DNA of 55,202 nt, from assembly GCA_003247835.1 (NCBI GenBank), contig QJYB01000099.1:1-55202 (forward strand), written 5' to 3'. Shown here one piece after another: positions 49,221 through 55,202 of this stretch. The stretch's first letter is position 1. Each line of letters opens with the position of its first letter. Made by a program: the position numbers and the translations under genes. This stretch comes from Gammaproteobacteria bacterium (GTDB lineage Bacteria; Pseudomonadota; Gammaproteobacteria; Pseudomonadales; Azotimanducaceae). The notes under the pieces were generated by a model. That model did no database searches and was not told the origin of the DNA. It saw nothing but the letters and a program-made list of their open reading frames with translations.

Positions 49221-50408
49221 TCAGCCTGCAACCTCGCGCACGACACGCTGCGGGACACGGAACAGCGCACCGATCACGAGCACCAGCGGCAACGCCGCGA
49301 CGATGAGCACGTTCTCCCAACCGAACTGCAGCAGCACGGCGCCGCCCATGAGGCTGGCCAATGCGGACGTGCCGAAGACGCTGAAGTCGTTGACCGCCTG
49401 CACCTGAAAACGCTCGGACGGACGATAGTTCGCCACCAGCAGCGTGGTACCGCCGACGAACAGAAAGTTCCAGCCGATGCCGAGCAGCACCAGCGCACCC
49501 CAGTAGTGCAGGTAGGCGTGTCCCTGGAGACCGAGCAGCAGCGTAGCGGCAAACGCCACCACCCCCAGACTCATGACGTTGCGAATCCCGAGCCAGCCGA
49601 TCAGAACCCCGGAAAACAGCGATGGGATGTACATGGCGAGCACGTGGGCACGGATGACCGAGGCCGTTTCCGCCAGGCTGTGGCCATCCACCACGTGCAT
49701 GCTCACCGGGGTGGCCGTCATCACGAAGGTCATCACCCCCTGCCCGACCACACCACCGAGGATCGCGGCGATGACAACGGGCCGGAGCACGATCTCGGAG
49801 AGGCTCCGCGCCGGTTCAGCGCCACCCGTCGCCGCTTCGAAAACGGGCTGGGCGCGCAGTCCGCTCAGCACGGCACCGGCCAGCAGATAGCAGGCCACAC
49901 CGGTCCCGAAGGCGCCCGCATAGGGGGTATCGGGAAACCAGACAGGACTCCGCCAGGCCAGCTCCGGACCCAGCAGCGCGCCGCCGATGGAACCGACCAG
50001 GATGAAGGAAACGGCATGGCCTGCATTCATGAGCGGAACGCTCTCCGCCGCGGCAAACCGGAACTGCTGGCTGAATGCCACCGTCATGCCGATGAGCACG
50101 GCCACCAGGCAGAAGAGCAGGAAGCTCCCCACATTGAGCGCGATCACCCCGAGCACGCACGCCAGCACACCGATCACGGCAGCCCCTAAGAAGCCGGCTC
50201 GCCGCCCGACCCGACGCATGGTCAGACTGGCCGGCACCGTAGTCAGCGCCGTACCGATCACCATCAGCGACATGGGCAGCGTGGTGAGCACCGGGGTGGG
50301 TGCGAGCTCGCTGCCGACGATCCCGCCGAGCGTCACCATCAGCACCGTGCCCGTGACGAACATGCACTGAGCCAGAAACAGAATCGCCGTGTTCCGGTTC
50401 AGGAACAT
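49221..50408 (-). CDS. MFS transporter
   Basis: A 395-residue inner-membrane carrier with about twelve hydrophobic spans and the loop RRVGRRAGFLGAAVIG between spans 2 and 3, typical of the major facilitator superfamily. LNRNTAILFLAQCMFVTGTVLMVT at the start resembles YnfM/YbfB-like permeases. Substrate unknown. It is convergent with the gamma-glutamyl-amine synthetase gene (10 bases between stops) and lies just downstream of the Asp-box propeller gene, which may be co-transcribed. Confidence 0.9.
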   Translation of the reverse strand: MFLNRNTAILFLAQCMFVTGTVLMVTLGGIVGSELAPTPVLTTLPMSLMVIGTALTTVPASLTMRRVGRRAGFLGAAVIGVLACVLGVIALNVGSFLLFCLVAVLIGMTVAFSQQFRFAAAESVPLMNAGHAVSFILVGSIGGALLGPELAWRSPVWFPDTPYAGAFGTGVACYLLAGAVLSGLRAQPVFEAATGGAEPARSLSEIVLRPVVIAAILGGVVGQGVMTFVMTATPVSMHVVDGHSLAETASVIRAHVLAMYIPSLFSGVLIGWLGIRNVMSLGVVAFAATLLLGLQGHAYLHYWGALVLLGIGWNFLFVGGTTLLVANYRPSERFQVQAVNDFSVFGTSALASLMGGAVLLQFGWENVLIVAALPLVLVIGALFRVPQRVVREVAG

Positions 50409-50447
50409 GCCTGCCGATCCCCTTTCATCCCAACGGGAACCGCCGGT

Positions 50448-51452
50448 TCAGTGCCAGGCGCACAGTGCGCGTACGGCGTGCAATCCACTGGCAAGGAGCG
50501 ACCATTGCGCATCCGCGCTGACCCGCCAGATCTCGCCCGTGTCCGTCCCGACGATGACACCGCCTTCCTGTTCCGGATCGATGGTGAGTCCGTGAAAATT
50601 CGCCGCCGAGGGCGTGTGTGCCGGATCACACAGCGATCGCCAGCTCCGGCCTTCATCGTCGGATCGGAACAGCTTCGCACCGGCGCCGCCTTCGTCCCTG
50701 AAGCTCGAGAACGCCGTGGGTGCACTGGCCACGGTCAGCGCGTATGGCGCACGATCATCGATGCACATGGGCCGGGAATACCGCGGTTCGATGCCACGCC
50801 AGCGGTACTCCCAGGTCAGGCCGAAATCCTCCGAGCAGAAGACGCCCGCATTGCCTTCCACCATGGGCGCCACCCCGTCCAGCCGACCGTAGCCCGTCGA
50901 GGCGAACAGCACCGCCGGTTTCGCCGGGTGCTGAAAGAGCATGTGCAGGTCCGGATTGTCGCCCGGCAGCACCAGCTGCCAGTGCTCTCCGCCGTCCTCG
51001 GAACGCATGATGCCGCCGACTTCCACACCGGCACAGATCCGATCCGGATCGGAGCTGTCCACGACGATGGCACGTGCGGCAGCCGGCAGTGGCGGGTCCA
51101 CGGGCACACACCACTCGACGCTCTCCGGCGCCTCGTTGAAGCTCGTCATCGGCGTCCAGTCGAGCCTGCCGGAGTCGGCGACGAACAGACCGGCAGGCTG
51201 CGTTCCTGCCAGCAGCCGGTCGGAACCGAAGCGCCGCAGCTGCCAGATGGCAAAGCCTTCCAGACCGCCGCCGAGCCATGTTGCACCTTCATCGTCAGAG
51301 ACCTGCAGACCGTCCGTCGTTCCCGCGAAGACCCGCGAGCCGATCCGCACCAGCTCACGCACGCTGCCGCCGGGTATCAGCGCCCGAGGGTTACCCCAGT
51401 CCCCATCCGAAGCACCGTAGACCCCACGGCTCGTACCTGCGAGGAGTTGCAT
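50448..51452 (-). CDS. Asp-box (BNR) beta-propeller protein
   Basis: A 334-residue propeller protein of the sialidase/VPS10-like kind with at least four Asp-box repeats: SDDEGATW, SEDGGEHW, SEDFGLTW and SDDEGRSW. Each marks the turn of a blade. There is no signal peptide or membrane span, so it is probably cytosolic, in contrast to secreted sialidases; the sialidase FRIP motif is not seen. Function is unknown. An ATG with GAGGAG five bases upstream begins it, and it shares direction with the MFS gene. Confidence 0.8.
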   Translation of the reverse strand: MQLLAGTSRGVYGASDGDWGNPRALIPGGSVRELVRIGSRVFAGTTDGLQVSDDEGATWLGGGLEGFAIWQLRRFGSDRLLAGTQPAGLFVADSGRLDWTPMTSFNEAPESVEWCVPVDPPLPAAARAIVVDSSDPDRICAGVEVGGIMRSEDGGEHWQLVLPGDNPDLHMLFQHPAKPAVLFASTGYGRLDGVAPMVEGNAGVFCSEDFGLTWEYRWRGIEPRYSRPMCIDDRAPYALTVASAPTAFSSFRDEGGAGAKLFRSDDEGRSWRSLCDPAHTPSAANFHGLTIDPEQEGGVIVGTDTGEIWRVSADAQWSLLASGLHAVRALCAWH

Positions 51453-51472
51453 GGCGTTACCTCCCGTCAGCT

Positions 51473-51847
51473 TCAGCTGATCAGCCTGAACGCGAAGGGA
51501 TACCGATAGCGTTCCCCATTGTTCGCCTTGAGACCCGCGATGATGGTGAACACCAGCGCCACGATTCCGACCACCGGCAGCAGCAGCATGCCGATGAAGA
51601 TGAACATGAGCAGGAAGCAGATAGCGGCCGCGATGAGCACGGTGATCTGAAAATTGAGCGCTTCCTTACCCTGGTCGACCACGAAGGGCATCTCCTTCTT
51701 GAGCTGCCAGATGACCAGCGGACCAATGACGTTACCGAACGGCACAACGAAACCCACCAGCGCCGACAGATGCGCGAACATGCCCCACTGCTGTGCTTCG
51801 CGGTTGGTTTCCGCACCACCTGACGATGCGCTTTCGAACTCACTCAT
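51473..51847 (-). CDS. DUF4870 small membrane protein
   Basis: A 124-residue protein with three to four hydrophobic stretches: WGMFAHLSALVGFVVPFGNVIGPLVIW, then KEALNFQITVLIAAAICF, and a C-terminal AGLKANNGERYRYPF, diagnostic of DUF4870 (YqhA/Tic20-like). Function is unknown. ATG at 51847 has GGGAGGAAAGGGG upstream; the frame is open further up but the gene there is unsupported. It is followed by the propeller gene. Confidence 0.88.
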   Translation of the reverse strand: MSEFESASSGGAETNREAQQWGMFAHLSALVGFVVPFGNVIGPLVIWQLKKEMPFVVDQGKEALNFQITVLIAAAICFLLMFIFIGMLLLPVVGIVALVFTIIAGLKANNGERYRYPFAFRLIS

Positions 51848-51942
51848 CCCCTTTCCTCCCGATCTGGATCCCGAATCCCCCGGATTGTAGCGCAGCGGAC
51901 GCTGGAATCGGCTGTGCAGCGCACCGGTCACGGCGTGGGGCT

Positions 51943-52953
51943 ATGATCTCCTCTGAACGTGCTGCTGAGCCGCAAATGACCATCGAAGATGACCTCAGAC
52001 CCGTCTACGCATCGCCCATGGATGTGGACACCTATCGCCTGCTGAAGCTGGACCAGCCTGGGCCCAGGGCCGTCAACGGGCATTCCAACCGGGACGTGGA
52101 GGCCTCGTTCAATCACCCGGGCGACGCGATCTACAAGCCATGCCCCGAGGCGTTTCCCGACAGAGCGGTCCCCCGGGGAGAACTTCTGTCCATCGAGGAC
52201 TGGACGTGTCGGCAGTACCCCGACACGGTTCGACGGATCTGGATCCACCTGCCGGCGAACCTCACCGGCAGGAATGACCTGGGACTGATCCTGTTCAACG
52301 ATGGCCACATCTACCTGGACAAGGACGGACCGGTTCGTGCGGCATCGGTCCTCAATTCCCTGCATGCAGCCGGAGAGATCGCACCGACGGTCGGGGTATT
52401 CGTCATGCCCGGTCGGCCGCTCGTCGTCAACGCGTCGGCGGCAGACTGGACCGAAGCAGAGTGGGAGATGGCGACGGAACAGCGGAGCATCGAGTACGAC
52501 TCCCTGCGACCGGACTACGGGAGGTTTCTCCTGGACGAGCTGCTACCTCATGTCGAGCAGGTGGCCGGCATCAGGCTGACGGACGACCCGAAGCGTCGAA
52601 TCTGCTGCGGTGCCAGCAGCGGTGGCATTGGCGCCTTCACCTGTGCCTGGCACTTCCCTGATCGGTTCGCGCGCGTGCTCAGCCACGTCGGCTCCTTCGC
52701 CAACATCAAGGGCGGGCACAACTACCCCTGGCTGATCAGAAGCACGCCACGGAAGGACATCCGGGTGTTCCTGCAGAGCGGTGAGCACGACGCGGCGACG
52801 ATCTTCGGCGACTGGCCGCTCGCGAACAGGACGATGGCGAATGCGCTGGCGTATGCCGGCTACGACTACCGGTTCGAGTTCGGTACCGGTGGGCATACCA
52901 TCGCCCACGCAGGCGCGTTACTGGCCGATTCGATCCGCTGGCTGCTGCGGTGA
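51943..52953 (+). CDS. Esterase of the enterochelin-esterase (Fes) type
   Basis: A 336-residue alpha/beta-hydrolase with the putative esterase D/Fes fold: DTVRRIWIHLPANLTG, LILFNDGHIYLDKDG, nucleophile CCGASSGGIGAFTCAWHFPD (Ser), and GTGGHTIAHAG with the catalytic His. It has no signal peptide, so it is cytoplasmic. Fes-like enzymes cleave siderophore esters, but also sugar and polyphenol esters; nothing near here makes a siderophore. Start at 51943 is uncertain: a second ATG at 51976 lacks a ribosome site, and the first one has GGGG only two bases away. Confidence 0.82.
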   Translation: MISSERAAEPQMTIEDDLRPVYASPMDVDTYRLLKLDQPGPRAVNGHSNRDVEASFNHPGDAIYKPCPEAFPDRAVPRGELLSIEDWTCRQYPDTVRRIWIHLPANLTGRNDLGLILFNDGHIYLDKDGPVRAASVLNSLHAAGEIAPTVGVFVMPGRPLVVNASAADWTEAEWEMATEQRSIEYDSLRPDYGRFLLDELLPHVEQVAGIRLTDDPKRRICCGASSGGIGAFTCAWHFPDRFARVLSHVGSFANIKGGHNYPWLIRSTPRKDIRVFLQSGEHDAATIFGDWPLANRTMANALAYAGYDYRFEFGTGGHTIAHAGALLADSIRWLLR

Positions 52954-52977
52954 GCGCCCGCGCACAGGCGACGGCGA

Positions 52978-54174
52978 CTACGGTTTGGCGATCACCCCGT
53001 CATCGGCCAGCCTGACCAGATCCTCGTCGTTATAGCCGAGCTCTCGCAGCACGGCCTCCGTGTGCTCGCCAAGCGTTGGTGCACGACGCGGTGTTTGCTG
53101 CATTTCCGCAGACAGTCGAATGGGTGTGGCGAACGTTCGGTCCACACCGGGCAGGCCGGTCTCGTACGGCACGATCACGCCGTTGGCGATCAGCTGCGGA
53201 TCCTCGATCACCTCCGAGTTTCTCGCGACCAGACTGTGCACGATCGCGCTGGCATCGAGCCGCCGGCACAACTCACGGGACTCGAGCTCACTAATGGCCG
53301 CGGCGATCTGTTCACGGGCATAGACGCGATTGCGGAACAGCGGCTTCACCGGCTGCAGGCGTTCATCTTCGAGCCACCCCGGGCGCTCGAGCAGCTCGAC
53401 GAGCTTCGGCCAGTCCCGCCCGACGTTCTGCAAGGCGATAAGCAGGTAACGGCCATCGGCCGTGGTATAGACGTTCTGCACCGGGTTCGACCACCCTTCC
53501 TGGTCCCGGCGCGCCGCGCCGTCGATCCCGGCCATGACTGCCTGCAGATTGAGCCCGTTGGCCCAGGCTCCGACCGCCGCCAGCGACGTGGATACCATGC
53601 TCCCCTCTCCGGTCCGATCGCGCTGGTACAGCGCCATCATGATGCCCGCGAACAGAGTCATGGCGGTGGCATGGTCACCCACGCCACCTGCGGGCACCGT
53701 TGGCGGCGAGCCTTTGTCGTGCATCATGTTGAGAATGCCGGTGCGCGCGAACCAGCCGGTGAGGTCGAAGGCGCGACGTTCTGCCTCCGGACCGCGGTTT
53801 CCGTAGGCGGTGATCTGCGCGAAGACGAGACGCGGATTAACCTCCCTCAGTGTCTCCCATTCCAGCTTGTGTTTCTTCAGCTGCGCCGGACTGAAGTTGA
53901 CGACGAAAACGTCCGCGTCACGCAACAGACGCATCAGGACCTCGTACCCGGCGGGTTTCGAGATGTCGAGTGCCAGCCCGCGGCGGTTCCGGTCCGTGAG
54001 CTGCCAGGAGAATTCGCTCGGATGATCAGCGGCGATGGCCCGATGGCGGTCGCCCGTCAACGGCTCGACCTTGATCACGTCTGCCCCGTAGTCGGAGAGA
54101 ATGGTCGCCGCACAGGGCCCGGCGAGGAACGAAGCGCCGTCGACGACTTTGAGTCCGGAAAAGATGGCTGGCAT
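52978..54174 (-). CDS. CaiB/BaiF family III CoA-transferase (second copy)
   Basis: A 398-residue family III CoA-transferase. LKVVDGASFLAGPCAATILSDYGADVIKVEP, NRRGLALDISKPAGYEVLMRLLRDADVFVVNFSPA and AFDLTGWFARTGILN (candidate catalytic Asp) are visible. It shares about the expected core with the CoA-transferase at 17.8-18.9 kb but is clearly a different member. It stands alone, convergent with the Fes-like gene (24 bases between stops). Substrate unknown. Confidence 0.92.
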   Translation of the reverse strand: MPAIFSGLKVVDGASFLAGPCAATILSDYGADVIKVEPLTGDRHRAIAADHPSEFSWQLTDRNRRGLALDISKPAGYEVLMRLLRDADVFVVNFSPAQLKKHKLEWETLREVNPRLVFAQITAYGNRGPEAERRAFDLTGWFARTGILNMMHDKGSPPTVPAGGVGDHATAMTLFAGIMMALYQRDRTGEGSMVSTSLAAVGAWANGLNLQAVMAGIDGAARRDQEGWSNPVQNVYTTADGRYLLIALQNVGRDWPKLVELLERPGWLEDERLQPVKPLFRNRVYAREQIAAAISELESRELCRRLDASAIVHSLVARNSEVIEDPQLIANGVIVPYETGLPGVDRTFATPIRLSAEMQQTPRRAPTLGEHTEAVLRELGYNDEDLVRLADDGVIAKP

Positions 54175-54388
54175 GTCTACTCCCTCAGAAGTCGGGTGAT
54201 CGCGGGACCTTTGAACCTCGGCAGCCCCGTTTCATGACGGTATCATCGAGGGACTTTCTGCCGATTGCACGCACTTCGGATTCAATCCACGTTGAGTGGC
54301 TGAATTCAGAATACTTCGGTCTCGCATGGCGGGCATTCTGTGCAGATGTTGCAGTCGGGCGAGTTTCGATTTTCGTTGGAGGGCGTGC

Positions 54389-54967
54389 TTGAGCGTATTT
54401 GAATATCTGGGGGTACTACTCTCGGTCATCATGGGTCTGGGCGTGACCCATCTCCTTGCCGGTATCAGCAAGACAATCCACTACCGAAAGACGTTGAGAC
54501 TCTTCTGGGTCCATACCCTATGGACGTTCAACATCCTGATCCAGATCGTCATCATCTGGTGGGGCATGTTCTGGTGGAGCGGCCAGGCGGAATGGTCCTT
54601 CTTCAATTTTCTACTGCTGCTCCTGTATGCCATCGTACTGTTCCTGGCGGCGTCGCTGCTGTATCCGTGGGAGCTTCCCAGCGACTTCGACTTCGAGGCG
54701 CACTTCTTCGAGACCCGTCCCTGGTTCTTCTCCGTTTTATTCATTGCATGGTGTATCGATATCCCAGAGACAGTTCTTAAATCGGACGACGGGCTGCGCG
54801 ATTTACCGGAAGCTTATGTCTTCCTCATCGCAGCGCAGTTCATCATGAATCTGCTCGGCGCGACCTGGCCGAACCACACCTACCACAAGATCTTTGCAGT
54901 GTTCTGGCCGATTTTTACGGTCGGCTATCTTTACGTTACGACACTGGCTCAGATCGCCAGCCGATGA
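54389..54967 (+). CDS. Multi-span membrane protein, unknown
   Basis: A 192-residue hydrophobic protein with about six spans (EYLGVLLSVIMGLGVTHLLAG, WTFNILIQIVIIWWGMFWW, LLLLLYAIVLFLAASLL, WFFSVLFIAWCIDI, VFLIAAQFIMNLLG and IFAVFWPIFTVGYLYVTTL). I do not recognise a family. TTG at 54389 is chosen because GGAGG precedes it with six bases between; the open frame runs back to 54296. The gene and its flanks are visibly less GC-rich than the rest of the window, hinting at transfer. No neighbour within 200 bases gives it context. Confidence 0.6.
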   Translation: MSVFEYLGVLLSVIMGLGVTHLLAGISKTIHYRKTLRLFWVHTLWTFNILIQIVIIWWGMFWWSGQAEWSFFNFLLLLLYAIVLFLAASLLYPWELPSDFDFEAHFFETRPWFFSVLFIAWCIDIPETVLKSDDGLRDLPEAYVFLIAAQFIMNLLGATWPNHTYHKIFAVFWPIFTVGYLYVTTLAQIASR

Positions 54968-55202
54968 TCCTGCGTGCAGCCTCCGAGTTTCTTCAATACC
55001 CGCCTGCTGACTCGTAGTGGATATCAGCGGGATAGGCCGTAACGCGAAAAGTGACGGTTTGAGACAAGGCTTCAAGGATCGATCAGCTATGCGGTTCGAG
55101 GGTCGACAGGACATCATCCCGATCCCAGGCCGTTCTCATAGAATGTGACCGAGACATCTTGGCTACCGTAAACGCCGGTAGCTGCTAACATCCTCAGCTT
55201 TG
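54968..55202. other. Gene-free end of the window
   Basis: No convincing gene is seen after the orphan membrane gene. A perfect 7-pair hairpin, GCTACCG (55162-55168) with CGGTAGC (55176-55182) around a 7-base loop, lies near the end. There is no T-run, so it cannot be called a terminator with confidence. Confidence 0.4.

Noticed and set aside
54803-55117. Small minus-strand open frame at the end of the window
   Set aside because: Antisense to the membrane gene with no protein features.
55162-55182. Hairpin considered as integron-type attC or terminator
   Set aside because: No GTTRRRY-type core site and no T-run.

Overview
The window is GC-rich (roughly two thirds G+C by eye), densely coded and built of short operons whose genes often overlap by 1-4 bases (ATGA, GTGA, TGATG). 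The gene families (PBP1B with a TPR lipoprotein activator, class II PyrC, GlcDEF, CnoX, PspC, DUF6279 lipoprotein, ShlB-type translocator, many acyl-CoA enzymes) point to a Gammaproteobacterium, probably a free-living lipid- and acyl-CoA-degrading lineage of the marine or environmental type. No rRNA, tRNA, CRISPR array, insertion sequence, integrase or phage gene was seen, so this reads as ordinary chromosome.

Layout. 1-2.8 kb: peptidoglycan synthase PBP1B and an LpoP-like activator lipoprotein. 2.8-7.2 kb (minus): glycolate oxidase glcDEF followed by a coupled GNAT acetyltransferase. 7.3-14.3 kb: pyrC, a nitronate monooxygenase-like flavoprotein, two GST-fold proteins, a three-gene ABC-2 exporter and a carboxymuconolactone-decarboxylase-family protein. 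14.4-20.6 kb (minus): acyl-CoA ligase, glpD, and a coupled acyl-CoA synthetase/family III CoA-transferase pair. 20.7-23.3 kb: a sigma-54-type promoter in front of a small membrane protein and a PspC-domain protein, converging on a glutamine amidotransferase/DUF6279 lipoprotein operon; the one long gene-free stretch follows and carries DnaA-box-like sites. 23.3-30 kb (minus): CnoX without cysteines, then an FHA protein, PP2C phosphatase, membrane Ser/Thr kinase with an FGE/SUMF domain, a ShlB-like outer-membrane translocator and a small exported protein. 30.1-34.9 kb: an aminotransferase-fold/glycosyltransferase-like/hydrolase operon, a Kazal-like lipoprotein and a SulP anion transporter.

35.0-38.1 kb: a probable Fur-regulated operon of outer-membrane porin, covalently flavinylated FMN-binding protein, PepSY membrane protein and a DDN-like flavin/deazaflavin enzyme; I infer an iron-reduction or extracytoplasmic flavin electron-transfer module. 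38.1-40.9 kb: acyl-CoA dehydrogenase, macro-domain plus CBS pair, VOC protein. 40.9-47.7 kb: the most unusual locus, in which a signal-peptide-bearing ATP-grasp/phosphohistidine dikinase (domain order as in plant glucan water dikinase) is divergently transcribed from an ADP/ATP-translocase-like nucleotide transporter, and each is translationally coupled to its own exported serine beta-lactamase-fold hydrolase. 47.8-55.2 kb: gamma-glutamyl-amine synthetase-like protein, MFS transporter, Asp-box propeller, DUF4870 protein, Fes-like esterase, a second CoA-transferase and an orphan membrane protein in less GC-rich DNA.

All functional calls come from reading motifs and domain order in the sequence; no database search or structure prediction was run.
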